Shown here: in pieces, positions 24,251-36,904 of the stretch
How positions within the stretch are numbered: position 1 is the stretch's first letter
Layout of the letters: each line of letters begins with the position of its first letter
DNA from: Platycnemis pennipes
Taxonomy: Eukaryota; Arthropoda; Insecta; Odonata; Platycnemididae
NCBI GenBank assembly: GCA_933228895.1
Contig: OW121848.1
Coordinates: 162,332,688 to 162,396,687 of the forward strand
Length of the DNA: 64,000 nt
Reading direction: 5' to 3'
Program-made: the position numbers and the translations under genes
The notes under the pieces: model-generated
The model's database searches: none
The model's input: the letters and a program-made list of their open reading frames with translations, nothing else
What the model was told of the DNA's origin: nothing

Positions 24251-24960
24251 CCCTGGTAGGAAAACCTTTCCGGAAGAGAGGGCTTTACCATTTTCTTTAC
24301 GAGAAAATTTCCCATTTCCCTTTCTTTCAACCCCGACTTATTTTTGAACGCTCCACCGTTTTTATGCCCGCGCCCGAATTACTGGACGGTCACAAAGATG
24401 CGCATGCGGTGGACGCATGCAGCGCCCGGCCAAGTCTTCCGAGACGAGAAGGCCACATGAGCTCATCCCTAGATTCTACCTTCCCATCCAACGCCACCCA
24501 CCCTCATCATTTCGCCTTATTGTGGTTATGCGTCCCGCGACGCGGATGTCACATTCTCCGTGGAATCCTCTCTGGGGCGGAAGGAAATCCTCTCCATCCT
24601 CCCTCTAAACCTCAACCTCCCCTGCCACCACCCCCGCGGAATTCTTGGGAAAAAGAAGATGTCGAGTACTTCACATAACTCTCCCCCACCCTTACTTCTC
24701 CTTCCCCTACACCAACGGTGACCCCATTACAGTCGCCGTGGACTGAGTTCGGATGTTCCGGGAGAAAGCTGAGATAAAGAGGGAGGGAAAGGGGGGGGGG
24801 GGATTCTTCCAGCTCCAGGCCTCCCTACACGTTGCATGCATGAACAGACGTTTGCTTTGGGGCGGGAAGACTTCAGGATTTGAATGGTGAAGGGGCTCCA
24901 CAACCATGGGATTCAGGGTTAACAAAAAATATTCTTTATAAATAATCATTCTCCTTTCAT
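24251..24960. other. GC-rich island with G14 run
   Basis: C-rich to 24640, then a purine-rich tract with a 14-G run around 24790-24803. Proline- and histidine-rich chance frames are present. No family was recognised. Confidence 0.45.
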
Positions 24961-25096
24961 ATGCCTGCCCGATGACTACGCTACGAGCAATTTTGTTTCA
25001 TGCCTAAATTCTTGCAGCAATTATCTCAAAAAGCAGAACGGATCAAGTATCAAATCCCATGCATGAGCAGACGTTTGCTTTGGAGCCGGAAGACTG
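24836..25096 (+). repeat. Short direct duplication, about 220 bp apart
   Basis: GCATGAACAGACGTTTGCTT (from about 24838) recurs as GCATGAGCAGACGTTTGCTT (from about 25062). Both are followed by TGG, a short variable piece and GGAAGACT. The roughly 35-bp similarity suggests a local duplication or two copies of a small repeat. Confidence 0.6.
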
Positions 25097-25099
25097 AAT

Positions 25100-28000
25100 G
25101 GTGCATACCATATTAATTAAGCATATTAATTTTGTAATTAATCGTCCTGTTCATCACATTGGTTAAAAGAGAAAGTTTGATATCGAGGCAGAGAAATGTA
25201 AGATCACATTTTTCCGCGTCCAATGAAGGGTAGGTTCAATCAAAGTAACCGGGAAGATAACTAATCAGGATAACCACGAGAAGCCATTCGTTTTGTTAAT
25301 TGTACAAGCATGCAAGAGACAATTTATGCACATAATGTGTTATCATTTACGGAAATCCCTAGTTTTTTTTTTTTGGCCTTCTTAGGTAAGAGATTTATTA
25401 AATTCTTTCCTCACACGGTGAAAGTTGAAGGTACATCCGTCTGGGTCTGGTTTTGACCAAGGTGGATTTATACAAGGAAACAAACGAATCGGAAATAGAA
25501 CAGCTTTGGTAATACTCAGAAGAGGATTTTGAGCATAACGTATATCTTCTTAATAGAAGGTCCAGGATGGAATAGATCTTATTACCGGCGGTTGACATAG
25601 ATATTCTGTTCATGCATGGAACGTGATAAATCTTATCGATGTATTACATTGATTAAATGTATTATTCATGATTGATGAAAAATGTTCAAAACGTTATTAA
25701 TTGTCCCATAAGATCAGAAATGCCTATTGCCTCAAACTTTAAAGAATTTTACCATAAAAATAATTTTTCCAGATGAAACACCATTCGAAAAAAGGTTTCA
25801 GTATCTATTTCCTCATAATAACTTGCATATAACTTTATATTCCAAAAAATACATATTCAGTAGTTATGAAAAAAGAAAGAGGATTTTCTGTATGTCCCTT
25901 ACAAGTCCAAATGGAATTCTATTTATTCTAAAACGTGTATACTACTGGTGATAGCATTTTGAAAGCTGAACATTTGACCTGAAGCTGAATGTGGCCTATA
26001 GGACGGTATTTGTCACAGAAAATGAATGATTTCATATGTTCTCACCATTCCACAAGTAGTGAGAGCATTTCATATGTTTTCTCTACTTGTGGTCGAGAAG
26101 GATAGATAACATGTTCACATGTACTTTTGTTGACTCATGCTATTGTTCATCCAAAGTAGTGCTTCGTCTTTCATTAAATTTTAGAAAAAAATATTCCTTC
26201 AATATTGCCATCAGACCACAGATTCAACTCAAATAGACTAATTTGCGACACGACGCCCGTTATCCAAAGCGAAATCAGCGCTCAGTTCGAGATGGGAAGG
26301 TACCTAACTGATAGGTAGATTGGATATAAGTTGACCATGCTACCGAAAAGTGGTTCGTGTGTACAAATCTCACAAAAACCATGGATGTGGTATTTCTTTT
26401 AGGATTCAGATGAGAGATCGGATGACAAGCCTTTCGCATTTTATCGGCTCATATCGAGGGCTCGTACTCATCCGGAAGAGCGCTGCAGAGATCAACCACA
26501 TCCAAAGATCTGCTTCTGCATTTGACATCGGTGATTTGAAAATTCGGAGGACACTTGAACATTTGTAGTCTAATTTTAGCTTCCGTAATATCCATTAAAA
26601 ACAATGATAACGCATTCGAAGGTGTGATGAAAATTTTTGATCTTGCTTTACATTAAACCATACTGCCTATGCATTATCCAGAACGTCTGAACACCACATT
26701 CTACAACTGTGACGCATGTTATATTTTAGCCTACCTCAAAGTGTGATTAACATCTTTCTCGATCGGCGGCACTTGCGTTTTCTCGCTCTTAAACTATTCA
26801 CTCCATTTTCAAAAATCACCGGGTAATAAAATCATGAAAAATTATACAATTAGTGTACTTAAAAACGCGCAGTCTCCATTGAATAAATTCAGAGAGAGAT
26901 CTTCTATACACTGCTTTAGGCATTAATAGAATCGGTTCTTATCGACTCCATTTGAAAAGACCTACAGAGCTTCCAAAGCATGCAACAATGCACGACTTGG
27001 AAATGTGTTCACACTACTCTTTTTCGTTATATTGATTGCATCTTATTTATAATTGGAATATCTTTCTCTCAAATAACTATGATGATTGTCAAAATATTGA
27101 GGAAAAAATTAAAAAATATGCATTTTAGATTATATGTTCATAAGTTTCCCAACTCAGCATAACGTATTTTAATATAACATGTAAGAAGCGTCGAAATTCA
27201 ATGAAAGGAAACTCAGAAGAGTTAAGGAATAAAAGAGAATAAAGTGATACATTTGAGCAAAGTTTTTATAGATATGCAAATGAAAATGAATAGCACAACG
27301 TAATATTAACGAAAAAGTACGTAAATTTCCAGTATGTAAAGGCATTCTACTCTAAATTATGCTTGAGAACAAATGTTAATCAGTTTTTCTGCAATGAAAA
27401 GTAATTATATGCTCTGTACAACAGACAAATATCAATGTAACCCAAAAAATAATGAATCAATGTAGAAATATATAACATAAATTGATAAATTGATTGACAG
27501 AAATTTTAGAGAGAATCCAGGAGTACCAAATTGGCCATATCTGAGACATGATACCCTGATTAAGATACTTTTGGAGGGAAATATGATGGGAAACTCAAAA
27601 AATACCGGCATCATAAAATGTGTCAGCATTTTTAACCGAGGTTTCGTCATAATATATGTAAATAATACTTCGGAAGAGCTGCGGTACCCCTTATATAATT
27701 TTTGCATTTCACCTCATTTCACATAGGAATTGAAATGACCATGATGTACGATCATCGCGAACTCTTACTCGAAATCTTAGATTACCAGAGAAGTCTGCTG
27801 CTCATACCACCGCCACAAACTGGATTGAATTCTGGGAAATAATCCCGCAAATTCACAGACACAACGATAATCGGGCCGTTTACCATATTTGTTTAGTGCC
27901 GAATCTGAAAAAATGAAAAAAGTCCATATTTTTCCGTTCTTCGATCGGCCTATTAGTTCTCGTGTTATTAAGTGGCGAGAAACTGATGTTTTTGACCTTT

Positions 28001-28860
28001 TAGAAAAAGTAAACCCATGAAAAGGACTCGTACGACATCCACTTCGACCAATCACATCTGAGACTCCGAAGGTCCTTCGCCTTATATCACAACGGGGGCC
28101 ACACAGCTGACTCTGCCAATGGAAGTGGTGGCGACAGGATCTCTTCCTGGCAGACCTCCCCTCCCCACCTCCGCTCCCTTCCCTTTCCTCAACACAGTCG
28201 AGGACGGGAGTTAGATGACGTAAATATCCTTAACGCAGCTCGTTCGGTGGACGTCACCTTTTGCTCATTTTATTTTTTTGACATTTGAGTCAATGGCTCT
28301 GGTTAGAAGATAAATTTTTTCACTAAAAGTGAGTTTTTGTTTGCACCTAAAAATTTCGTTTACAAAATAGCAATTTCGGTTCTGAGTAAACGCCCCCATT
28401 ATGGGAGAATAATTCGCCTGCCTTACCGAAAATTACAAAAACACATTGACGTTGCGCATGAACGAATAACTCTCAAGAATTTTGCATTTCCTGCTCCTCT
28501 TAGAGAAATTGAAAGAACCGTGTATACTTGCTTTACGGCAGATGCCTGAATCAGCCTATAATATTGATTCCTGCATATTATTATTTCATAGTACCTTGAA
28601 AAGGCCTAGTTTACATCCATTTACCTACTCCGATGAAATGTTTCATTCATTTAGGTGAAATTCTTATGGTCTAGGAACTCATGTGCGGAAGCTCATATGC
28701 TCATTCCTTTTCAAATTCCAAATTTAGCCAAATTCAATTCATGAAATTAGGAAATATCACAGAGAAAAAAAAACTTAACACTTGCGGAAAAAGCGTGGGG
28801 GTCACATCTGAGAGTAATGTGATAATATTCCCTCCAGTATTTTTTTTGCCTCCGTCTACT
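25100..28860. other. AT-rich, nothing recognised
   Basis: Only short frames, none with family motifs. A local direct repeat around TTTCATATGTT occurs twice at 26033-26080. A GC-richer patch lies at 28080-28260. Confidence 0.5.
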
Positions 28861-29440
28861 TCTTCGTGGTGACGCAGAAGGGTGTGCAACGAGGGGGTTG
28901 GGGGGAGGGGGTAGTTGGGTTGCAAAGGGGGGTGGGGCCATCAGGCGTTCCACCTTCGCCCTTTTTGCGTGCGCTTCGGGATTCAGGGCACGCTCCTTCG
29001 CGCCTCCCTCCGCCGGAGTGGCTAAAGGCGCCTCACGGGGGAGGCCAGGGGTGGCGTGGAGGAGAGAGAGGGCGCGGCGGGCGAGCGCCACGCCCCACCA
29101 CCCCCCCTGAACCCCGAACCCTTGCCCCCGCCAGAGCCTGAGACTGCCTCACGACCTTGACACGAACCCGCCCCCTCCACAGCGGAAGACACAAGGGACG
29201 GTTAGAAACAGAGAGAGCGCCACACAAGTGCCACGCCCAACTGCAAAAAAAGGATACGTCAACGGGTTAAGGAAGAGAGAGAGAGAGGGTAAGGGAGGGT
29301 GAGGAAGACTGATTCGTGACGTGGGACTGTTCGCCGCGGCGAGGGAGTCGGATGAGCAGGGTCGGGCAGAGACCAGAGGCTCTCCCGTTCGTGGCCGACG
29401 GACGCATAAGAACAGTACATTTTGTTTTTGCAGGGGAAGT
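28861..29440. other. GC-rich island with G-quadruplex-type runs
   Basis: The plus strand has closely spaced G runs at about 28892-28945, the arrangement that permits G-quadruplex folding, followed by a CpG-rich core and an AG repeat at about 29275-29290. Overlapping frames on both strands are compositional. It lies just upstream of a LINE fragment. Confidence 0.5.
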
Positions 29441-29464
29441 AAACCATGCACTCTTAAAGCAAAG

Positions 29465-30085
29465 ATATTCTAAAAATCTTACCTATTCCTGCCCCATCTG
29501 GTCTATCTCTCCTCAAACTAATCTCTCATCTCTGGACTGTGTCTGTAATTTCTTTGCTAAAATAGTTAAAAATAGATTACCGCATTTTCGTAACATTTCC
29601 ACCAATTCCATCGATCTTTATTTCAAATTCCTCTCTCCTCCCTCTCCATCCCTAATCTTAGCACTCTTAGACTCACAGCAGACTTAAAACTAATTTATAA
29701 TATTCGCAATTCCACTATCGATTTGCTCTCCTTTGTCAACTTCAAAGTTCCATCCCGCCCCACCCGTTCTCATCCTTTACTACATGTGCCCACTCCCATA
29801 CTTTCCATTACCAAACGTTCTCTTTTCTTCCGTCTCTCCTCCTATATTGAACTACCTCCCACAACACATCGATCCCTTTGCACTCCCAATTAAATCGTTT
29901 ATTAGCCTTTCTATTTCGCATCCGTCCCCAGAATAGCCTTCCCTACTATTTGTTTCCTGGTACTTTTATTTTATTTTCTTTCTTGAATATGTTATAAACT
30001 TTATGTACTGTTATTGGCCACTATGAAATGGCATCATCGCTGTACGTGGTTTTCTTTCTTTAAAACAAAAATAAAAAATATATAT
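29465..30085 (+). pseudogene. CR1/L2/Jockey-like LINE 3' fragment (family C, copy 1)
   Basis: The translation includes LTYSCPIWSISPQTNLSSLD and, after gaps, LRLTADLKLIYN-like and SFVNFKVPSRPTRSHP-like segments. This is the usual end of LINE ORF2 beyond the RT domain. It ends near 29936, followed by a 3' UTR with GGCCACTATGAAATGGCATC and an A-rich tail near 30060-30085. It is about 85-90 percent similar by eye to 34905-35475. It lacks the AFDN and FADD motifs, so it is 5' truncated. Confidence 0.75.
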
Positions 30086-30255
30086 AAATCCACAACTGGA
30101 ATACAGGATACGAATTCATTCCAATTACCTAAGGCCTGACATTGACAAATGATTTTAATCCCTTGGAAAATTTCGGGTATGTTAATTCTTTTTTGAAGTA
30201 TGATATTTACAATGAATTCCGTAGATTCTGGCGATATTGCGTGATATTCGAACAT

Positions 30256-30421
30256 ATCAGATAAAAGACAAAAATTTGCAATTTACCACGTAAAAAAAAA
30301 CTTTATTCCGACCCGGGTTACGTTGGCACTGCGACCTGATGATGTTGCAATGCCAGCGAAACCCGAGTCGGAATAAAGTTTTTTTAAAAGGTAAATTGCA
30401 AATTTTTATCTTCTTACTGAT
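30256..30421. repeat. Palindromic foldback with hammerhead-like core
   Basis: A 166-bp inverted repeat with arms of about 60 nt (AAAATTTGCAATTTACC on the left and its inverse on the right, plus CTTTATTCCGAC and GTCGGAATAAAG). The plus-strand core has CTGATGA at 30336-30342, one extra T, a stem GTTG/CAGC and GAAAC at 30358-30362. It sits directly after a LINE 3' end. A Penelope-derived origin is inferred. Confidence 0.65.
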
Positions 30422-30429
30422 ATGATATT

Positions 30430-31985
30430 TATAATCTTAATCTAAGCGATCTTTGGCAAAGCCTTTTACGATAAAAACTGAAATGAACATCTTATCCTCC
30501 AGCACTTTATCGGTATCAAGTTGCTTTACTTTTGAAAGACCATTTCGTGAAATAACACCTTGTCATTAGGGAAAACTACGTTTATTTACACAAACGATTC
30601 GATAAACTGGTATATCCATGTCCAGGAATGTCGTTCAGGCAAACATTGCAAGAATGATCCTTGAAATCCATCACTTTTTCGCATTAAATGTACACTCTAC
30701 CTATCAAAACCTTTTACTTGGTGACATGAAACATGCGTGAAGACTAAAAGTACGTACATGACACATTAAATTGTTTTCTTTGTAATTCAATAAAAATCCA
30801 GAGTCAATATTTGCGGCTTTTAAAAACGAATCTAAAGGTATTCTAACCAAGATATTTAATTCAAATTACTCTCCTTTACTAAGCAAATGCAAACTACTCT
30901 CCTTTTAACCGTATTTTACATCTAAAAAAGGTAATATCATTGCCATTAATTGTTGTAAATATCAACTATTAACTATTAATATTAACGATTTTTCTAAAAA
31001 AAACGCATATCTGAGGATTGTTATCTGAATTAATAAATTAGTTTTTAATTTAATGGAGATACGTAGGAATACGAGTGTGTGGGATCGTCGGTTACGTAAA
31101 GTCAGAAAATTATCACTTATTATCCATCGTTTTAGATAGCAATATTTTGAAATTGGACACATCAAACGTCTTTCCGTGTGTCAGCACATGTTCCATGGCC
31201 TCCGTTATCAAAGCGGTTTGGAGATCAATAACAAAGCGTATAGTTACAAGGTTGAGGAATCAACGGCTTGATCTCGAAACGCAACGTGGGAGAGAAATCT
31301 AAAAAAAAACACGATGAATAAAATGTGGAAAATAGTCAGAGGAGTGGGAAATGGAGTTAAATAAAACGACAAAGTTTGTGTCCGGAAATGAAAAAAAGAG
31401 TTGGAATTAATTTTTCCGTTCGACTCGAAAAAGCAATTCCATCACGGAGTTCCAGCAGTGTCGTGAAATGGATTGGCAAACGGAGAAACGAGCGAAGGAA
31501 AGTAAATATGAAAACTCCAAAGTCATACATCGTGGGTACTTTCGATAAATTTATTTACACAGAGGTTGGAAGAAAGACAGATTAAGGATGATAATAGCCT
31601 TCGATTATTCGTCCTATACACTACAGTGACGAAATAAAAATCAAAATGGCGTTAGCGATATTCTAAGGATATGATGAATAGTCTAAATACACGCAAGCTA
31701 CAGCTATAAAATTTGTAAATAGCATAGCGAAGATACCAATTTCTAAAGGTAGCAGTTATGATTAAAAATAAATTATTTACTATCTCTTATACAAACCATC
31801 AGTTAACATCTTTCATGGCCACCATGCGTTCCGTTACATCAGATATCATGGCTACAATCAATAATTGCGTTAACAAATGCTGAGTGATTAACAAGTAACT
31901 GAGATAATTAAGAGAGACAAGTAACTGAATTAAGATTAACTGAGTGACAAATGATTGTTGGTAAGCAATGTATTTCATATGTTAA
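30430..31985. other. AT-rich, nothing recognised
   Basis: No element ends or coding motifs were recognised. Confidence 0.5.
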
Positions 31986-31991
31986 TATATT

Positions 31992-32527
31992 ACTAGCAGA
32001 CCTGTGGCCTGCTTTGCAGGCAGTCTATTGGTTAACCTACCTCAAGCGATCGATATAAGGCCCATCATTAAAAACATCCTGGGAGGTTCGCAAAATGCGC
32101 CTGGGAGGTTCGCAACCCGCGTACATTCATAGGATTCATATTTTATGGGCGGGAAGGCGGGACAAAGAAAATATAAAACTACTACCAAATCATGAAGACA
32201 GATAATATACACTCAATGCACCAAACCTCACTATTCTAGCTCAAAATTTAGGAGAAAAATAAATAAAAAGGAAACAAACTGGACTGAAACTAAAAACATC
32301 CTGAAAGGTTTGCAACCCGTACATATTTATGGTTTTTATATTTTTTGGGCGGGAAGGAGGTACAAAGGAAATCTAAAACTACTGATATGTTGTGCGCGGA
32401 CACGTTCTGCATTGAACGCACTTTTCTTCACCTCTAGATCTCTCAACCACCGCGAGAAAACACAATAAAACCGATTGGACTGACGGATTGACTGACGGAC
32501 ACCGCTACAAATTTAATTATACTAATG
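31992..32527 (+). mobile_element. Non-autonomous repeat with internal duplication
   Basis: It starts ACTAGCAGACCTGTGG, followed by a hairpin GCCTGC/GCAGGC, and ends near CAAATTTAATTATACTAAT after a GGACTGACGGATTGACTGAC-like tract. This resembles arthropod ACTAGCTGACCC-type non-autonomous repeats. Inside, unit A (32069-32183) and unit B (32291-32382) are about 80 percent alike, both running from TAAAAACATCCTG to CTAAAACTAC or TATAAAACTAC through GGGCGGGAAGG. The superfamily assignment is uncertain: an RTE-derived SINE or a Helitron-like element are both possible. Confidence 0.5.
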
Positions 32528-33560
32528 CCTTATGTACAATTACCTTTGGGAGGATGGATAAGTGAAAATGTCTAACTCTGTTTCAAAGATGCTGCTGGTA
32601 CAAAATGTCTGAATTCCCTGATTCGTTCCTTTTTGTCAATGGCAATAATAGCTTACGTAAATGAGCTGAAACTTTAGGCTGTTGCCCTTTTCGTCCCCGA
32701 ATTAACCGGAGTATTGATTCAAAAAGCATGACGTTTTCGAGTTCATTTACATCATTTGTGTATGGAAACAATTTTTTTCAAACGATTAATATGTCTAAAT
32801 CAGTGTTCGTACAGGATTTGAATGTTGGCGAGTCCTTATGCAAAAAGAAAATAAGTGACTGGCCTATATTCCAGAAAAAGTTTTTTTATTAAATTCGTTG
32901 ATTTGGCTTGCTATATTTTCTATCTCATATGGTTAACCACTCAGGAATTATTTCCAGTAGTTGTTGTCCATCAGGTGTTATACATTGATAAATATGGAAA
33001 GAAGAATCTCTAACCTATGAATAGGTATATATGAGACACGTGATCTCTAATAAGGCAATGAAAGAAATTAGTGAACTAATATTGGTGCGGAATTAAAACT
33101 GGAACTTTGAAAAGGTGAAAGGTAATGATGCAGGGAGCAATGCTTTCGTAAGCCATTCTGAATCATAAGGGGGCTAAGGTAGAGACATCCGTGCCAGCGC
33201 TAATCCATGTCGGCTCATACTCTCACGGTGACATTTTCCAAATCCGACTGGCTGATGCATTGCATTTTAATAGAATCGATTTTTTCAAACAATTAAGAAG
33301 AATTTCTGCTCGAATACGTAATTCAATGTATCAGAATCTCTATAGTTGCGAGGAGTAACCCCGGGATGAGGGCTCAGTGATTACCCAGGACCTATTTCAA
33401 GTCATGAGTCACAATAAGATTTAATTATTTTATATTTTTTGTGGAGAAGAGAAAAAAACGTTTTTTACTTAAAAAAAATAGTAATATGTTAGGGATAATA
33501 AAATATTTTACCCATTTTTGAGAAAGGAGAGGAGTGGGTGTGTTCAAATCACAAAACGGT
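32528..33560. other. Nothing recognised
   Basis: AT-rich unique-looking sequence. Confidence 0.5.
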
Positions 33561-34140
33561 GAAATTAATTATTTGCGCATAACTCCAGCGCAAAAGAGGA
33601 CGGAGAGCAGATGAGGAAGACGATTGTCATCGAAGGCCGAGAACACATCGAGAGAGAGAAAAATAAAGAGAGAGAGGAATGGAGGAATCCAGGCCAAGCA
33701 GGGGCACATGTACACACACATGCGCGTACAAGGAATGAAGACCCTTGATTAATCTTGCACAATGAACTCCCACTGAGCGGGTACAGTCAATTGACTGGCA
33801 GAGCAGCAGTTCGCTGTAGGAGCGTAATTAATTCCCCCTTTCATAAAAACGATTCAATCCTCCCGAACCGCGTTTCCCTTCTTCCCGTTTTCGTTTCCTC
33901 CTCTTCATCGCTCTCATCCCAGAGGGCACGCACAAAGGGCCGAGGCTTCCGTCTTCGGCCGCCAGGGGGGAGGGCGCTCGCATCAAGACTCGTTGCTCAG
34001 CGTCCGACGTTTGGCCGGTCGGACGTCGGACCTTGTAGGGGCAGACCGTGGGAGAGCACAGGCAAAGGGGACGAAGCCATTCACGACAGTGGACATACGG
34101 GCACGACAAGTGGCATGCCTACTTCACGTGAGGAAAGAAA
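33561..34140. other. GC-rich island
   Basis: It has a GA-rich start (33600-33690), then a CpG-rich core with overlapping frames on both strands. A short CA/TG tract lies near 33710. No family was recognised. Confidence 0.45.
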
Positions 34141-34900
34141 TTTTATTTGAATTAAAAAAATGTTCGTAGAGTGCTAATGAACATACCATTAGGACTCTTC
34201 ACTTTTTCCGTCTTGGTGAGAGAAGTATGTCATGAAGGATGAAAATAATTACTAAGGATCCAATGTACGTTCCCCTTCATGGAAAAACCTACATTTTAAT
34301 GAGTGACCATAAGCCTTCAGAGCCACTTGAGATGGAACTGACCAAATATCATACAGTGAAATGAACGGTCTCCCACGTTTCACTCTCAAATATTGACCAA
34401 TGTTTGCAGAATTATTGAGCGCAATTTAAATCATCAGTGTAAATGTAAATTAAGGTACTAAGTTTACCAATATCATTTAGCATATATTACAGATTTTAAC
34501 TGAATACTTATTAACTAATCACTGAATATTGTGGATGAATTAGCATTAATATATTTTTACAATAGACTGCCTTTATAGTGTTAATTCACTACAAAAGAAA
34601 CTACCCCGATTTCCGTCAGCATTATTAAACGTTCGCGCATTTATATTATTGGCATCTTCCTGCCCTATCTGGTGTGGAATCACGGATGCAACTTTCGTGT
34701 TATCGCAATCTGTATCGATAACGCTTACCCCAAAATAGCGCAGGGTTAACAATAACCGTCTATAAAATTCGCTCCACTGATTGTGATAAGCTTTTTAAGT
34801 GCTGTGCAAAATAATGAAGAAAGGAGATTACGTTCTCTCTGACATAGGTTAAATAAAAAATAACGATAACGCTAGCGCACGCCTTATAAAGATCCATGAT
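34141..34900. other. Nothing recognised
   Basis: AT-rich sequence up to the start of the next LINE fragment. Confidence 0.5.
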
Positions 34901-34904
34901 CGAG

Positions 34905-35475
34905 GCCCTGGTCTATCTCTCCTCAAACTTATCTATCATCTCTGGACTGTGTCTGCAATTTATTTTCTAAAACAGTTAAAAATAGATTACCAGATTTTCG
35001 TAACATGTCCACCAATGCTGTTCGCCCTCTCCATTCCTAATCTAAGGACCCTTAGACTCACAGCAGACTTAAAACTAATTTATAATCTTCTCAATTCCCC
35101 CATCGATTTGATCTCCTTTGTCAACTTCAAAGTTCAATCCCGCCCCACTTTTCGTTCTCATCCTTTATTACATGTGCCCACTCCCAGACTTTCGATTACC
35201 AAGCGTTCTCTTTTCTTCCGTCTCTCCTCTCTATTGAACTCCTTCCCGCAACATATTAATCCCTTTGCACTCCCAGTTAAATCGTTTATAAGCCTTTCTA
35301 TTTCGCATCTGTCACCTCACTAGCCTTTCCTTTCTATTTGATTCCTGGTACCTTTCGTTTCTTTTGATTGCATGTGTCATCAAAATTTATGCACTGTTAT
35401 TTGGCCACCATAAAATGGCATCATTGCGATGTGTGGTTATCTTTCTTTAAAATAAGAAAATAAAAATGTAAGTGG
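34905..35475 (+). pseudogene. CR1/L2/Jockey-like LINE 3' fragment (family C, copy 2)
   Basis: An uninterrupted frame at 34949-35323 reads NLRTLRLTADLKLIYNLLN, then SFVNFKVQSRPTFRSHP and SLLNSFPQHINPFALPVKSF. This is the typical LINE ORF2 C-terminus, where a variable strand order ends in a WNxLP and SxxxFK-like pattern. The 3' UTR carries GGCCACCATAAAATGGCATC and an A-rich end, matching copy 1 at 29465-30085. It is truncated upstream of the RT catalytic motifs. Confidence 0.75.
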
Positions 35476-36010
35476 TGATTTGAAAAGAGGGATTTAAGAT
35501 AGATTTCAACTGCTTTGCGAGCGTGGGAATCTGGCCAAGCACTGGCGTGTGTTGTAGAAGAGGAGGCATGGAGACGGGTGTCCGGAGTGGAAGGGGATTT
35601 CGGGGGAAAGTACCAATTTCTTCTCGGCCGGAGCTCGAAACCTCACCCCGCGGTTGGATTGTTCCAGAAGCCCAGTATCGGATTTCTCTTTCCTCCCGCC
35701 CCTCACGGTGTCAACCAGATTAAGCCTCACCTTCCTCAGGCCTCCTCCGACTACTCTGCATCCGTCCCCCCTCATCCATCTTCCATTTTTCCCTTTGTCT
35801 GGACATCTTCGTCTCCCTATTTATCACCTTCCTTCCTTCCCCTCCTGCCATACGCCTCTCCCATGCCTGTCACCCTAATACTCCCGACTTCTCCACGCCC
35901 CGATCCGCGCCCACTGCCGTTGTACCATTTCCAGAAATCCCGGAGTCCTCCTCCGTCCCTCCAGCGAGAGCGATTGACTTTGTTGGAGGGTGTGCGACTC
36001 GAGAGGTAAT
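35476..36010. other. GC-rich island
   Basis: Purine-rich start, then pyrimidine-rich to 35960. The longest frame (164 codons, plus strand) has proline/serine composition without motifs. Confidence 0.45.
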
Positions 36011-36017
36011 AATCTTT

Positions 36018-36600
36018 TGACTAGTTAGGCCCCACCTTGAGTATGCAGCCAGTGTATGGGATACCAATGAATTGGGTCTGATCAGGGAACTAAACAGTGT
36101 GCATCGTAGAGCAGCTAGGTTCGTTAAAAGGTGTTACGAAAGGTTGAGTAGTGTTTCAGAAATAATACAAGAATTAGGGTGGAAATCACTATAAGAGCGC
36201 AGCTTAAAGTACAGATTAAATCTATTAGAGAAATTTCAATCGGTAAGCTTTACGGAAGATGTTAGGCACATATTAAAGAAAACCGGCGTATTATGCTAGA
36301 TTCGACCAGATAAATCAAATTAGAGAGAAAGATTGTCGTAGTGATAGATTCAAAAAGGCATATAAGAGAACAGAATAGGCAGCACAGAAAAGGGATAGGT
36401 AGGTGAAATATTTTATAGTAGTCTCTAGTGCATGATGCATGTGTTTACCCCTTAAATACTATAGATACTAACAATCTAGTTCATTGAGACCCTATAGTTA
36501 CTTGTTTGCATATTAGTATTGCATGCTTGGTGATCTTCACCCCCTGCCACACACCCTCACGGTCGCTTGCAGGGCATCGTGTGGATGTAGATGCATAATC
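36018..36600 (+). pseudogene. CR1/Jockey-like LINE 3' fragment (family B)
   Basis: The translation gives RPHLEYAASVWDTNELG, then VHRRAARFVKRCYERLSSVS and LGWKSL. A stop falls where family members continue with RR and LKYRLNLLEKFQ. The pattern matches 40110-40440 (SHLKYAASIWDLC and QRRSNRFVKGRYDNYTNVTS). The 3' UTR ends in a stem-loop with CCCTGC at 36542-36547 and GCAGGG at 36569-36574, shared with 2168-2270. Confidence 0.8.
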
Positions 36601-36904
36601 TGTGGAGAGTGGGCAGATTCATTTGAGTCGTTGATCGACGACGGGTCGGAATAAAGCCTCGCACTTTTCGCGCCCGTGTTTGCATGCCCGAGTGTATTGC
36701 GTTCACGAGAAAGGATATTGACTTTGATATCAAGTAAATACCCACGTACGACACATGATTGGTATCAAGAGCATATCCATCGTGGCTTAACCGACTGAAA
36801 ACGCCTTTTTTCTCCGTTGGTTCGTGTTTTACAAACCAAAACAAAGAAAAAAGAATTAAGAGACGAAATGATTATTTTATTCCAAGAATGGTTAGTACTT
36901 TAAT

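Noticed and set aside
35515..36009. 164-codon plus-strand frame
   Set aside because: Serine/proline-rich composition forced by the CT-rich strand; no domain or splice context.
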